A stretch of DNA of 64,000 nucleotides from an uncultured Blautia sp. (GCA_934394545.1 CAKRRG010000003.1:37660-101659); one strand, 5' to 3'; numbered from the stretch's first letter, positions 53,963-63,369 are shown. The notes: a model not told the origin generated them from the sequence alone. A program made the numbers and translations.

Positions 53963-55912
53963 ATGTACAAAAAAAGAAAGTGGAAAAAACGTATTTTACC
54001 TGTAGGGCTTGCTGCAATTATGACACTTAGTGGTCAGGTGGCTGTATTTGCAGAAGAATCACAGCCATTTACTGCAAAAGATGGGGTGATTGATGAACAG
54101 GAAGGGGATGTATATTATGAAATTTTTGTACGTGCATTCCGTGATTCAAATGGAGATCATATCGGAGATTTTAAGGGGATAGAAGAGCAGATACCGTATC
54201 TGGCAGATTTAGGAATTACAGGAATTTGGCTGATGCCGATTACTGATTCAGGAAGTGAGCACGGATATGATGTGCGAAATTATTATGAAGTAAATAGCGA
54301 TTATGGAACCATGGAAGATTTTCAGAGTATGCTGGCAACCTGTCATGAATATGGTATCGAGGTTATTATGGATCTGGTAGTAAATCACTGCAGTTGGTCT
54401 AATGTCTGGTTCCAGGAAGCACTCAAAGGGCCGACTCTTGAGGATGGCAGTGCCAATCCGTATTGGGACTATTTCACATTTGTTCCGGCAGATTCTAATT
54501 TTGTAGATAAAACAGCAGATGAAATTCATCAGGAGGAAGAGGCTTATTTAGAGGAACATGGAAGTATGGATGGATATGAACCACAGTATCCTCTCTATGA
54601 CAATGGAACAACCGGACCGGAAAACACTGTATGGAGAAATACAGATGAAACAGCAGAAAAGATGAAAGAGTGGGGAGTAATCTCGGATACGGACAGCGTT
54701 GTTTCAGGCTATGATTATATTGGTATTTTTTCATCAGGAATGCCTGATTTGAATTATGAGAGTGAAGCACTTCGGGAAGAAATGAAAGATGTAGCTGATT
54801 TTTGGCTGGATGCTGGGGTGGATGGTTTCCGACTGGATGCAGCACGCCATATTTACGGTGATTATTATTCCAATATTTATTCGGATTATACTTTCGAGAA
54901 AAATATGGATTACTGGAAAGACTTCCGTGCATCTCTGGAAGCAGAACATCCGGATGTTTATCTGGTAGGCGAAGTATGGGAGAAAAATGTAGATAATGTA
55001 GTTCCGTTCCTTACAGACGGTGGATTGCACAGCGTGTTTGATTTCAATCTTTCAGGAAAAATTTACGAGGCAGTTTCTAATGAAACAACTGCTTATGATC
55101 CGGAACAGGCTTCAGAGACAAACCGTTTGAGTGATACGAATGATCTTGATATCGTAAAGGGACTGATCAGCTATTATGACAAGTTGGGCGAAGGTTCAAA
55201 TTATGAGTTCATTGACTGCCCATTTATTACCAACCATGATCAGAATCGTCTTATAAGTCTTTTGAGGTATAAATTTGATGAGAGCACTGATGACATTCTG
55301 ACCGCGCCTGTTCTCCTGGATCCGAATGGAAATCCGGTGCCGCAAGATGATGCGGAAAAAGCGGAAAGTCATGCAAAAGTAGCGGCAGATCTTCTGCTTA
55401 CACTTCCAGGTAAACCATTCCTGTATTATGGAGAAGAGATTGGAATGAATGGCGCGAAACCGGATTCCAGCATTCGTGAATGTATGGCATGGTTTGAGAA
55501 TCCTTTTGAAGGTGGAATGCCGAAAGATGGTCTGGCAAATTATAATACCGTACATTACAGTCTTGGAGGAAATGCATCGGTAGAAGTGCAGAAGGATGAC
55601 CCGGAATCAATGCTGTCACATTATAAAGAAGTAATAAAAACAAGAAAAGATATTCCGGCTTTGATGAATGGTGATATTGATGAATATGATTTAGGTACAC
55701 AGGAGCTGATTTCTTATATTCGTATGACAGAGGATGAGCGTGTGCTGGTGGTTATTAATCTGACAGGAAAAGAGCAAACACAGGAAATCGCTGCAGATCC
55801 GAATTATGGTGAATTTACACAGAGTGTATATCAGTCTGCAACAGATGAGACAAGCAGCTTTGACGGTCAGACGCTGACATTGGCTCCATATTCTATGATG
55901 ATCCTGAAATAA
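53963..55912 (+). CDS. Secreted alpha-amylase, glycoside hydrolase family 13
   Basis: A 649-residue enzyme with a Sec signal peptide (RILPVGLAAIMTLSGQVAVFA, cut before EES; no lipobox). The GH13 barrel shows region I DLVVNHCSW, region II DGFRLDAARH (nucleophile Asp about 289), region III LVGEVWEK (acid/base Glu about 335) and region IV FITNHDQNR (transition-state Asp about 427). A C-terminal beta domain ends VLVVINLTGKE ... LTLAPYSMMILK. It cleaves alpha-1,4 glucans outside the cell. There is no carbohydrate-binding or wall anchor domain. Ribosome site AAGGAGG. Directly follows the sensing cassette in the same direction, 221 bases apart, with AT-rich leader holding TATAAT-like boxes and a TGTGCACA palindrome. 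Confidence 0.95.
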   Translation: MYKKRKWKKRILPVGLAAIMTLSGQVAVFAEESQPFTAKDGVIDEQEGDVYYEIFVRAFRDSNGDHIGDFKGIEEQIPYLADLGITGIWLMPITDSGSEHGYDVRNYYEVNSDYGTMEDFQSMLATCHEYGIEVIMDLVVNHCSWSNVWFQEALKGPTLEDGSANPYWDYFTFVPADSNFVDKTADEIHQEEEAYLEEHGSMDGYEPQYPLYDNGTTGPENTVWRNTDETAEKMKEWGVISDTDSVVSGYDYIGIFSSGMPDLNYESEALREEMKDVADFWLDAGVDGFRLDAARHIYGDYYSNIYSDYTFEKNMDYWKDFRASLEAEHPDVYLVGEVWEKNVDNVVPFLTDGGLHSVFDFNLSGKIYEAVSNETTAYDPEQASETNRLSDTNDLDIVKGLISYYDKLGEGSNYEFIDCPFITNHDQNRLISLLRYKFDESTDDILTAPVLLDPNGNPVPQDDAEKAESHAKVAADLLLTLPGKPFLYYGEEIGMNGAKPDSSIRECMAWFENPFEGGMPKDGLANYNTVHYSLGGNASVEVQKDDPESMLSHYKEVIKTRKDIPALMNGDIDEYDLGTQELISYIRMTEDERVLVVINLTGKEQTQEIAADPNYGEFTQSVYQSATDETSSFDGQTLTLAPYSMMILK

Positions 55913-55940
55913 TTGCAGAGAACTATATAAAAAATAAGAA

Positions 55941-55986
55941 AAGTTCCTCACCGGATGCCTGATAGGGCACCGGTGGGGGACTTTTT
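55941..55986 (+). terminator. Terminator of the alpha-amylase gene
   Basis: AAGTTCCTCACCGGATGCC pairs, with a few wobble pairs, with GGGCACCGGTGGGGGACTT (to 55983), followed by TTT. The IS remnant joins right at its end. Confidence 0.8.
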
Positions 55987-56939
55987 CTGTTCCGACAGCA
56001 GATACCGGATTCATTGCAGACGCAGCCTGTGTTTCTGTGTGTGGATGATACGATGGTATCTAAATTTGGCACAAAATTTGAAAATGTTTCAAAACTGTTT
56101 GACCATGCCGCACACAACGGTTCTAATTATCTGAATGGACACTGCTTTGTGAGTGTCATGCTCTGTGTACCTGTCTGGAATGGGGATAAAGTATCTTATC
56201 TTTCCGTTCCTCTTGGTTATCGTATGTGGCAGAAAAAAGAGTCTAAACTGGAACTGGCAGCCTCCATGATCCGGCAGGTTATGCCTGAATTTCACAGCAA
56301 AGATCATGTCATCATCCTTTGTGACAGCTGGTATACAAAACAGAACCTGGTATCCATCGTTGATGAATATCCGAATCTGGATCTGATTGGTAATGCAGGG
56401 ATTGATTCTGTCATGTATGATACATCTTTCTGTTGAAACAGATTTTACGTTTTCCAATGAAAAGATCGGTGATTATTATACCGGTGTCCGCCGGGTTCTC
56501 GCTAAGATCTTCGGCAACAGGGAAATCCTTGCCTATGTCACTGCCACAGAAAAAGAACATGGTACAAATACATTCCACTGTTGCTATATTCGTTACGCTG
56601 GAATATTGAAACAAGCTACTATGAACAGAAAACGTTCTGGTCTTTTTGTAACTATATGGTGCGAAGCTGCAAAGGGATTGAAATGCTGGTCAATCTGATT
56701 AACATCAGTTACTGCGCCATGAAGATTCTGCCCTATCAGAACGAACATTTTTCTGAGTACCGTACAAAAAGCGTACAGGAGTTTCGTTTTGAATTAAGTC
56801 AGGGCATTCGCAGTCAGATATTTTTTGCCACTTTCGTTAGAAACATCGAAACACATATAAAATCAAATGTTATCATAAAGGCTTTAAAACAGCTGATTCA
56901 TCAACAAGTCTATCATTTATAAAGTTGTAAACTGGTGTA
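55981..56939 (+). pseudogene. Decayed IS4-type transposase, right edge of island
   Basis: The frame opens at about 55981 (LFRQQIPDSLQTQPVFLCVDDT) without a start or N-terminal domain. It shows the first Asp in LCVDDTMVSKFG and the second in LCDSWYTKQN, breaks near 56430, continues in another frame (DFTFSNEKIGDYYTGVRRVL) and again switches frame to the Y-x2-R-x3-E-x6-K signature (YSLRWNIETSYYEQK) and a C-terminus ending at 56922. Missing residues at both breaks point to small deletions. The end (ACTGGTGTA at 56931–56939) is the inverted match of 47364. It cannot make a working transposase. Confidence 0.88.
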
Positions 56940-57062
56940 TAAATATAAAATATATACTAAAAAACACTAATGAGCAAGTGTAGTGTTCCGGAAAGAGATC
57001 CTGTGCTGCAAAAGATAAAAGGAGAAGGTACTAAAGTTTTAACGAAGGCAAATAGAATCAGA

Positions 57063-57347
57063 GAAAATAAGGGGGCTTCTTACAGAGTATCCTATTCATG
57101 TCTTTGATTTGCGTAGATTTACGAATACGGATAATTTTTGCACAGATTTAAAATGGGTGACAGAATTTCTGCAAAGGAATCGAAACAGAGAACAGCTATG
57201 GAAGTATGTGATGGAGAACAACGCGGAAAAAATCGGATTAATAAATTGAATTGTTTACTGCTAGCTGATGATCGGCAGGAGGAGCTGCTTCGGTCTTTTT
57301 CTGACCGAAAATTACAGCAAAAACTGCTGGAGGAATATGCCCTATAA
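57063..57347 (+). pseudogene. Remnant of an Rpn/PD-(D/E)XK nuclease-family protein
   Basis: From 57063 to about 57250 one frame reads a strand IHVFDLRRFTNTDNFCTDL and helix WVTEFLQRNRNREQLWKYVM, the typical C-terminal half of Rpn-type (recombination-promoting nuclease, transposase-like) proteins. It then hits a stop, and a second frame goes on with a charged helix (DDRQEELLRSFSDRKLQQKL) to 57347. The N-terminal catalytic half is gone. 56940–57062 and 57348–57453 show no gene. Confidence 0.5.
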
Positions 57348-57453
57348 TCACAAAATCCAGTTGACGTAACCTGATTCCTACAACATAATATAAACATAAT
57401 CGTTGTCAGGACGAAATCTATGTGGCAAAAATGAAACAAAACGGAGGGGTTAC

Positions 57454-58075
57454 ATGAAAGTACTAAATTACGGTTCATTAAACGTAGACTATGTCTATTC
57501 GGTAGACCACATTATTGTAGGTGGTGAGACCCAGCATTCATCCAAGCTGGAGGTTTTCAGCGGTGGAAAGGGTCTGAACCAGTCCATTGCCTTGGCGAAG
57601 GCAGGGGTTCCGGTTTATCATGCCGGTATTGTAGGAACAGATGGAGATATTCTTCTTGATGCCTGCAAGGAAGCTGGCGTAAACACCAAGTATATCCGCA
57701 GACTTCCTGTAAAAGGCGGGCACACTATGATTCAGGTAGATAAGAGTGCCCAGAACTGCATCATTCTTTATGGTGGGACGAATCAGATGCAGACGAAGGA
57801 ATTTGTAGATGAGGTTCTTGCGGATTTCGGAGAGGGTGATTACCTGATTCTGCAGAACGAGATCAATATGCTGGATTATATTATTGATCAGGCCTATGAG
57901 AAGAAGATGAAAATCGTCATGAATCCGTCACCATTTGACGACAAGCTGAATTCTTGTGATCTTGGAAAAGTTTACCTGTTTCTGGTAAATGAGAACGAGG
58001 GGGAACAGGTTACCGGGTGCTACCCCATCCATTCCTACAGCGGATGAAGTGAAGAAAGAACTGGGGATGCTGTAG
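57454..58075 (+). pseudogene. Ribokinase-family (PfkB) sugar kinase, frameshifted and truncated
   Basis: The start has a good GGAGGGG site and the first about 190 residues are intact: NYGSLNVDYVYSVDHIIVGG, FSGGKGLNQSIALAKAG (sugar site), and FLVNENEGEQVTG. The frame then ends at 58047 after a shift within VTGCYPIHSYSG; moving one base restores ATPSIPTADEVKKELGML, but that stops at 58075. Ribokinases have about 300 residues; the C-terminal third with the catalytic GAGD motif and ATP site is missing. So the protein should be inactive. It lies just outside the IS-bracketed island. Confidence 0.85.
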
Positions 58076-58079
58076 GATA

Positions 58080-58110
58080 TTTTGACCTTTTGCCCCTGGT
58101 ATCATCATAA
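58080..58110. repeat. Short intergenic repeat, copy 2
   Basis: TTTTGACCTTTTGCCCC followed by TGGTATCATCATAA, near match to 30319–30353; replaces the lost 3' part of the ribokinase gene. Confidence 0.5.
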
Positions 58111-58119
58111 TAAAAAAAC

Positions 58120-58149
58120 TATGGGAGCGGAGCAAAATTCGCTCCCATA
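58120..58149. terminator. Bidirectional terminator
   Basis: TATGGGAGCG (58120–58129) with CGCTCCCATA (58140–58149); a run of A before it gives a T-run for the minus-strand thrH transcript. Confidence 0.85.
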
Positions 58150-58173
58150 ATGTTTGTGATACTGCACTTGTTT

Positions 58174-58779
58174 TTATGCGCGAATTGCTTCCATAATTGC
58201 GTTATACAGCTCGTCGTAAGTTTCGTAAGCCGGAATATCCGGATATTCAGCCTTGATGGCATCTGTACTCTTGAACAGGAATCCTGCTTTACTTGCCTGG
58301 ATCATGCCCAGGTCATTGTGACTGTCACCGCTGGCAATGGTGTCATAGCCGATGGACTGCAGGGCTTTCACAGTGGTGTATTTGGATTTTTCACAGCGCA
58401 TTTTGAAATCAGTAATTTCGCCATTTTCGCCCACTACCAGTGTGTTGCAGAAGATGGTAGGATAGCCTAATTTTTTCATAAGAGGGCCTGCAAACTGGGA
58501 AAAGGTATCGCTGAGAATGAGGACCTGAGTCTGGGTTCGTAATTTATCAAGAAATTCCTTAGCGCCAGGAAGCGGATCGATTTTGGCAATGGTTTCCTGG
58601 ATTTCCTTCAGACCAAGACCGTGCTCCTTCAGGATGTTCAGCCGGTATTTCATTAATTTATCATAATCAGGTTCATCTCTTGTAGTCTTCTTCAGCTCCG
58701 GAATGCCGGTCTCTTCGGAAAAGGCAATCCAAATCTCCGGTACAAGTACACCCTCTAAGTCTAAGCAAACAATTTCCAT
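58174..58779 (-). CDS. thrH: ThrH-type phosphoserine phosphatase / homoserine phosphotransferase
   Basis: A 201-residue HAD-superfamily phosphatase. Motif I is CLDLEGVLVPEIW, where the usual second Asp is Glu, a feature of the ThrH group. Motif II is LILSDTFSQF and motif III/IV ASGDSHNDLGMI. Length matches ThrH. In Pseudomonas the enzyme dephosphorylates phosphoserine and can move the phosphate to homoserine. It is a one-gene unit ending at a bidirectional terminator. GGAGGAAT precedes the start. Function is by family; specificity was not tested. Confidence 0.92.
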   Translation of the reverse strand: MEIVCLDLEGVLVPEIWIAFSEETGIPELKKTTRDEPDYDKLMKYRLNILKEHGLGLKEIQETIAKIDPLPGAKEFLDKLRTQTQVLILSDTFSQFAGPLMKKLGYPTIFCNTLVVGENGEITDFKMRCEKSKYTTVKALQSIGYDTIASGDSHNDLGMIQASKAGFLFKSTDAIKAEYPDIPAYETYDELYNAIMEAIRA

Positions 58780-59013
58780 AACATAAATTCCTCCGTTCTG
58801 CTTTTGTACGTTATCTTATTATAGCGTAAAAATTTAGAGAGTGCCATACCTAAATTCATTTTGTAAACAAGGAAGTTTCCGGAATTGTCCGTGACAAAAT
58901 GCAAATATAAAAACTACTTCATATTGCTGTTTTATGAAAAATGTGGTATATTATTTATATCTGTAGTAATAATTGACAAAATTAACAGAATAAAAATGGC
59001 AGGAGTGGTTAAA

Positions 59014-60696
59014 ATGTATAACGAAGAGTACAAGCGCTGGATGGCAGCGGATCTCGAAGATGCAGATCTGAAACCAGAATTATCTAAGATTGAAGGAAAC
59101 GACGAAGAAATTAAGGAACGCTTTGCAGTGGCACTGAAATTTGGTACAGCAGGACTTCGTGGAGTTCTTGGCGCAGGTACCAACCGTATGAATATTTATG
59201 TAGTACGTCAGGCTACACAGGGTCTTGCAAACTGGGTGAAAACCCAGGGCGGCACTCAGACTGTTGCGATCAGTTACGACAGTCGTCTGAAGAGTGATGT
59301 ATTTGCCAAGACAGCAGCAGGAGTTCTGGCTGCAAATGGAATTAAGGTCAGAATTTATGATGCATTAATGCCTGTACCGGCACTTTCCTTTGCAACACGC
59401 TATTATGAGTGTAATGCAGGTATTATGGTTACTGCATCTCACAATCCTGCTAAATATAACGGATATAAGGCTTATGGTCCGGATGGCTGTCAGATGACAG
59501 ATGATGCAGCAGCTATCGTTTACGATGAGATCCAGAAGACGGATGTTCTGACTGGCGCACAATATATGTCTTTTGCAGAGGGTGTTGAGGAAGGTCTGAT
59601 CCGCTTCGTTGGTGATGACTGCAAACGTGCTCTTTACGATGCGATTGAGTCTCGTCAGGTTCGCCCGGGCCTTTGCAAGACTGCAGGACTGAAGCTGGTT
59701 TACAGCCCGCTGAATGGTTCCGGACTTGTACCGGTAACCCAGATCCTGAAGGATATCGGAATCACCGATGTCACCATCGTTCCGGACCAGGAATATCCGA
59801 ATGGATATTTTACCACTTGCAGTTATCCGAATCCGGAGATTTTTGCAGCGTTGGAGCAGGGACTGAAGCTTGCTAAGGAGACAGGCGCAGATCTCATGCT
59901 TGCTACGGACCCGGATGCAGACCGTGTTGGTATTGCCATGAAATGCCCGGACGGCTCTTACGAGCTGGTAAGTGGTAATGAAGTGGGAGTTCTCCTTCTT
60001 GACTATATCGCAGCTGGCCGTATTGAGAAAGGCACAATGCCGAAGAACCCGGTTGCAGTGAAATCTATCGTATCCACACCTCTTGCAGATGCTGTTGCAG
60101 AGCATTATGGTGTAGAGCTTAGAAGCGTACTTACTGGTTTCAAGTGGATTGGCGATCAGATCGCACAGCTTGAAGCAGCTGGAGAGGTTGACCGTTTTAT
60201 CTTCGGATTTGAGGAGAGCTATGGATACCTTGCAGGACCATATGTACGTGATAAAGATGCAATCATCGGCTCCATGCTGATCTGCGAGATGGCTGCATAT
60301 TACAGAAGCATTGGAAGCTCTCTGAAACAGAGACTTGAGGAGATTTACGCACAGTATGGCCGTTACCTGAATAAGGTTGACAGCTTTGAATTCCCGGGAC
60401 TTAGCGGAATGGATACTATGGCAGGAATCATGCAGAAGTTCCGTGATAATCCACCAGCAGAGATTGCAGGCTATAAGGTTGTGAAGGTTACAGATTATAA
60501 GAAACCAGAAGAGACCGGTCTTCCGGCAGCAAATGTTCTCATTTACAAGCTGGAGAATAATGAGACAGTAGTTGTTCGTCCATCCGGAACAGAGCCGAAG
60601 ATCAAGATTTATTACACCACACTGGGTAAAGATCTTGCAGAGGCAGAAGCTGAGAAAGAGAAACTGGCTAAGGCACTTGAGCCGATGATGGCTTAA
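59014..60696 (+). CDS. pgcA: Phosphoglucomutase / phosphomannomutase, PgcA type
   Basis: A 560-residue alpha-D-phosphohexomutase at family length for the Firmicute PgcA group. It has LKFGTAGLRGVLGAGTNRMN at the N-terminus, the phosphoserine loop TASHNPAKYNGYK, metal site DPDADRVG, sugar loop GFEESYGYL and the phosphate-binding RPSGTEPKIK near the end. It interconverts glucose 1-phosphate and 6-phosphate for glycogen, galactose or wall-polymer use. The start at 59014 follows AGGAG; the frame is open to 58885 but with no site. Upstream 58780–59013 carries a TGTGGTATATTAT extended -10-like box and no gene. Followed by a terminator. Confidence 0.94.
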   Translation: MYNEEYKRWMAADLEDADLKPELSKIEGNDEEIKERFAVALKFGTAGLRGVLGAGTNRMNIYVVRQATQGLANWVKTQGGTQTVAISYDSRLKSDVFAKTAAGVLAANGIKVRIYDALMPVPALSFATRYYECNAGIMVTASHNPAKYNGYKAYGPDGCQMTDDAAAIVYDEIQKTDVLTGAQYMSFAEGVEEGLIRFVGDDCKRALYDAIESRQVRPGLCKTAGLKLVYSPLNGSGLVPVTQILKDIGITDVTIVPDQEYPNGYFTTCSYPNPEIFAALEQGLKLAKETGADLMLATDPDADRVGIAMKCPDGSYELVSGNEVGVLLLDYIAAGRIEKGTMPKNPVAVKSIVSTPLADAVAEHYGVELRSVLTGFKWIGDQIAQLEAAGEVDRFIFGFEESYGYLAGPYVRDKDAIIGSMLICEMAAYYRSIGSSLKQRLEEIYAQYGRYLNKVDSFEFPGLSGMDTMAGIMQKFRDNPPAEIAGYKVVKVTDYKKPEETGLPAANVLIYKLENNETVVVRPSGTEPKIKIYYTTLGKDLAEAEAEKEKLAKALEPMMA

Positions 60697-60742
60697 GGAA
60701 CAGAACTGTTATCTGGATCGTGTTTATATTGTAAATATTCAG

Positions 60743-60784
60743 GCCCCGTGAGGAAAGAAATGAACTTTCCTCATGGGGCTTTTA
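60743..60784 (+). terminator. Terminator of the phosphoglucomutase gene
   Basis: GCCCCGTGAGGAAAG (from 60743) with CTTTCCTCATGGGGC (to 60779), one wobble pair, then TTTT. Confidence 0.9.
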
Positions 60785-60839
60785 TGCAACAAAAATCTGA
60801 CGAAATATGAATGGAAAATACACGTAAAACCATTTGATA

Positions 60840-60862
60840 ATTTTACTAAAATATTGTAAAAT
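60840..60862. promoter_or_regulatory. Possible LacI-type operator in front of the regulator gene
   Basis: ATTTTAC (60840–60846) and GTAAAAT (60856–60862) in inverted order with 9 bases between; the same two half-sites recur at 61951–61965 before the transporter genes. Confidence 0.4.
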
Positions 60863-60891
60863 ATAAATAAAAAATGAAGTGGGGAATGGGT

Positions 60892-61869
60892 ATGGCTGGG
60901 ATTAAAGATATTGCAGAAGCTGCAGGCGTTTCGCTGTCTACCGTGTCAAATGTGATCAATGGAAAGCGAAATGTGGGGAAAAAAACAAGGGAAAAGGTTC
61001 TTCAGCTTATCGAGGAAATGGATTACGTGCCGAATGAGGCAGGGAAGCTTTTGAAGACGAAAGAGAACCATACAATTCTTTTTGTTTTCAGCGATTTTGA
61101 CCGAAGCTTTTATCTGGAAGTACTTAAGGGCGTAAACGATTATTTGAAAAATAAAGATTATGATCTTCTTATTTGTACGCAGCGTTCATGCGAAAAATAT
61201 ATGCGGAATAATATGAGCAGTGGCTGCATTGTTCTGGATGCGGCACTGCGCGACAATACAATTCTCCGTTGCGCCAATGAAAATTATCCCATTGTTGCAC
61301 TTGACAGAACATGCGCATCACCCTATGTAAGAAGCGTAATTGTAGATAATTATCCGGCTATGTGTGAGATGATGCAGGATATTATTGACCGTGGATACCG
61401 GCGCTTTGCATTTTTGAGCGGCGTGGAGACCAGTCTGGATAATATGGAGCGCTATCGTGGATTTAGCGATACTATAGAGAAAAACGGACTTCATTTTCAT
61501 CAGAAAAACTATTTTGTAGGTGATTACCGGGAGGAAAGCGGATATACAGTTGGGAAAATCCTTTCTCTGGCAGAAAACCTTCCGGATGCGTTGATCTGCG
61601 CAAATGACAATATGGCCATTGGGGCAATCAAGGCCTTCCGGGAAAATAATATCCGTGTGCCGGAGGATATTGCAGTAACCGGGTTTGACGATATAGAGCG
61701 GGCACAGGAAATCGGTCTTACTACGATTACTGTGCCAGATTACGAAAGAGGTTATCTGGCAGCGTTGTATCTGCTGGAAGCTTTGAATGGAAAAGATGTT
61801 GCCAAAACATTTCAGATTTCACCAAAAGTGAAGATGCGGAAGACTGTTTTAGTAAAAAAACAAAAATAA
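60892..61869 (+). CDS. LacI family transcriptional regulator
   Basis: A 325-residue repressor. The N-terminal helix-turn-helix and hinge read AGIKDIAEAAGVSLSTVSNV and NGKRNVGKKTREKVLQLIEE, followed by a periplasmic-binding-like sensor core (LICANDNMAIGAIKAFRE; AVTGFDDIERAQEIGLTT). The start at 60892 (MAGIKD) is chosen from family alignments; ATGs at 60874 and 60886 are in frame but add residues not usual for the family. It is placed just before a sugar ABC transporter and most likely represses it until the sugar is present. Inducer unknown. Confidence 0.93.
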   Translation: MAGIKDIAEAAGVSLSTVSNVINGKRNVGKKTREKVLQLIEEMDYVPNEAGKLLKTKENHTILFVFSDFDRSFYLEVLKGVNDYLKNKDYDLLICTQRSCEKYMRNNMSSGCIVLDAALRDNTILRCANENYPIVALDRTCASPYVRSVIVDNYPAMCEMMQDIIDRGYRRFAFLSGVETSLDNMERYRGFSDTIEKNGLHFHQKNYFVGDYREESGYTVGKILSLAENLPDALICANDNMAIGAIKAFRENNIRVPEDIAVTGFDDIERAQEIGLTTITVPDYERGYLAALYLLEALNGKDVAKTFQISPKVKMRKTVLVKKQK

Positions 61870-61895
61870 CAAGTAAAATGGTAAAACAAAAAGTG

Positions 61896-61946
61896 AAATC
61901 CTGTGTTGAAAACGCCTAATAAAGGCATCAAACACAGGATTTTTTA
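61896..61946 (+). terminator. Terminator after the LacI-type gene
   Basis: AAATCCTGTGTT (61896–61907) with AACACAGGATTT (61931–61942) and an inner GCCT/AGGC pair, then TTTT. Confidence 0.9.
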
Positions 61947-61950
61947 TGCT

Positions 61951-62035
61951 ATTTTACGGTAAAATTACTGAAAATAGGCAAAATGACGGAAAAACGCCAA
62001 AACACAATTGACAAATAAGCATTTTGTGCTATCAT
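61951..62035 (+). promoter_or_regulatory. Operator and promoter of the sugar ABC transporter
   Basis: A perfect 15-base dyad ATTTTAC-G-GTAAAAT (61951–61965) lies 42 bases before a near-consensus promoter: TTGACA (62008–62013), 16-base spacer, TATCAT (62030–62035). AGGAGG precedes the start at 62093. Confidence 0.65.
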
Positions 62036-62092
62036 TTTAGTATAACGATTTACAAAACAAGCGCAGTAAATTAATTAAAGGAGGAAAAAAGA

Positions 62093-63328
62093 ATGAAAGC
62101 TAAAAAAGTGATGAGCCTGGCACTGGCTGCAGCAATGATCGCAGGAATGACTGCATCCACAACTGTTAATTGTTACGCAGAGGACGAGAGCGTAGACAAG
62201 ATTATTATTTTCCAGTCTAAAGTAGAGATCATCGACCAGCTTGAGGAACTGGCTGAGACCTACGAAGATGAGACCGGTATTGAAGTTGAAGTATGGGGAA
62301 CAACCGGTGATGATTATCCTCAGCAGTTAAAGACGAAGCTGGCTAACGGACAGGGACCGACCGTATATTCACTTCTCCCTGGTGCTGAGTCAGAGACAAT
62401 GAAGAACTATGAAGCAGATCTTGGCGATTTAAGCTTTGTTGATAAGATCGCAGAAGGTATGGCAGACGTTGTAGATGATAAGACAGTCGGTATTCCATAT
62501 ACCATGGAAGGTTTCGGAATGGTTTACAACAAAGATCTTGTAAATGCAGACGAAGTAACTGATTATGACTCCTTCGTAAAAATGCTCCAGGATCAGAAGG
62601 CAAACGGAATCAACGGATTTGGTCTTTCCCAGGAGAGCTATTTCCTGATCGGACACATCTTAAATACACCATTTGCACTTCAGGATGATCCGGAAGGCTT
62701 TATTGAGAAATTAAATGCTGGTGAAGTTAAGATGGCCGATACACCAGAGTTCCAGGAATTTGCAAAATTCTATGCAGCAATCCGCGATAACTCTTACAAC
62801 CCGCTTGAGACAAACTACGATAAAGAGTGCGGTGATTTCGCAACAGGTAAAACAGCAGCAATTCATCAGGGTAACTGGTGCTACAGCATGTTCGCTGATT
62901 ACGATATAGACTTTGACATGGGACTTGCTCCACTTCCAATCTCCGGAAATGATAAGATCGCTGTCAGTGTTCCGGCTGCATGGTATGTAAACTCCCAGGC
63001 TTCTGACGCAGAGCAGCAGGCTGGTAAGGATTTCCTTGAGTGGCTGTACACAACTGAGAGCGGACAGGATTATCTGATGAACGAGTTCGGATTCCTTCCG
63101 GTTGTTGAAGGCATGGAGAACGAGAATCTTGATCCAATTTCCCAGCAGGTAGTTGATTACGCAGCTGAAGGAAAGACAATTTCCTGGCCAATGAACCTGT
63201 GGCCATCTGGAATAGTAGATGTATATCTTGTACCGGTTGCAGAGCAGTTCTTCACATCTGATATGTCCTGCGAGGAATTACTTGCAGCACTTGATGATGC
63301 TTGGGCACAGGCAAACGAAGAAAAATAA
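62093..63328 (+). CDS. Sugar ABC transporter substrate-binding protein (MalE-type family)
   Basis: A 411-residue secreted binding protein. Signal peptide about residues 1–30 (MSLALAAAMIAGMTAST core, cut near CYAED); a Cys is present but the lipobox is poor (VNC), so lipidation is doubtful. The mature part fits the family 1 extracellular solute-binding fold: VEIIDQLEELAETYEDETG, IPYTMEGFGMVYNKDLV, GKTAAIHQGNWCYSMF. It feeds the permease that begins downstream. With a LacI regulator upstream this is an oligosaccharide uptake operon; the substrate cannot be told. The last residues DAWAQANEEK are typical for the family. Confidence 0.94.
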   Translation: MKAKKVMSLALAAAMIAGMTASTTVNCYAEDESVDKIIIFQSKVEIIDQLEELAETYEDETGIEVEVWGTTGDDYPQQLKTKLANGQGPTVYSLLPGAESETMKNYEADLGDLSFVDKIAEGMADVVDDKTVGIPYTMEGFGMVYNKDLVNADEVTDYDSFVKMLQDQKANGINGFGLSQESYFLIGHILNTPFALQDDPEGFIEKLNAGEVKMADTPEFQEFAKFYAAIRDNSYNPLETNYDKECGDFATGKTAAIHQGNWCYSMFADYDIDFDMGLAPLPISGNDKIAVSVPAAWYVNSQASDAEQQAGKDFLEWLYTTESGQDYLMNEFGFLPVVEGMENENLDPISQQVVDYAAEGKTISWPMNLWPSGIVDVYLVPVAEQFFTSDMSCEELLAALDDAWAQANEEK

Positions 63329-63369
63329 TAAGCCTGGATTTAGCCGGCTCAATGTAATGAAATAGGAAT

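Noticed and set aside
49759..55912. Reading the amylase island as a full polysaccharide utilisation locus
   Set aside because: No ABC transporter, no intracellular glycosidase and no LacI-type gene lie inside it; only sensing plus one secreted enzyme are supported.
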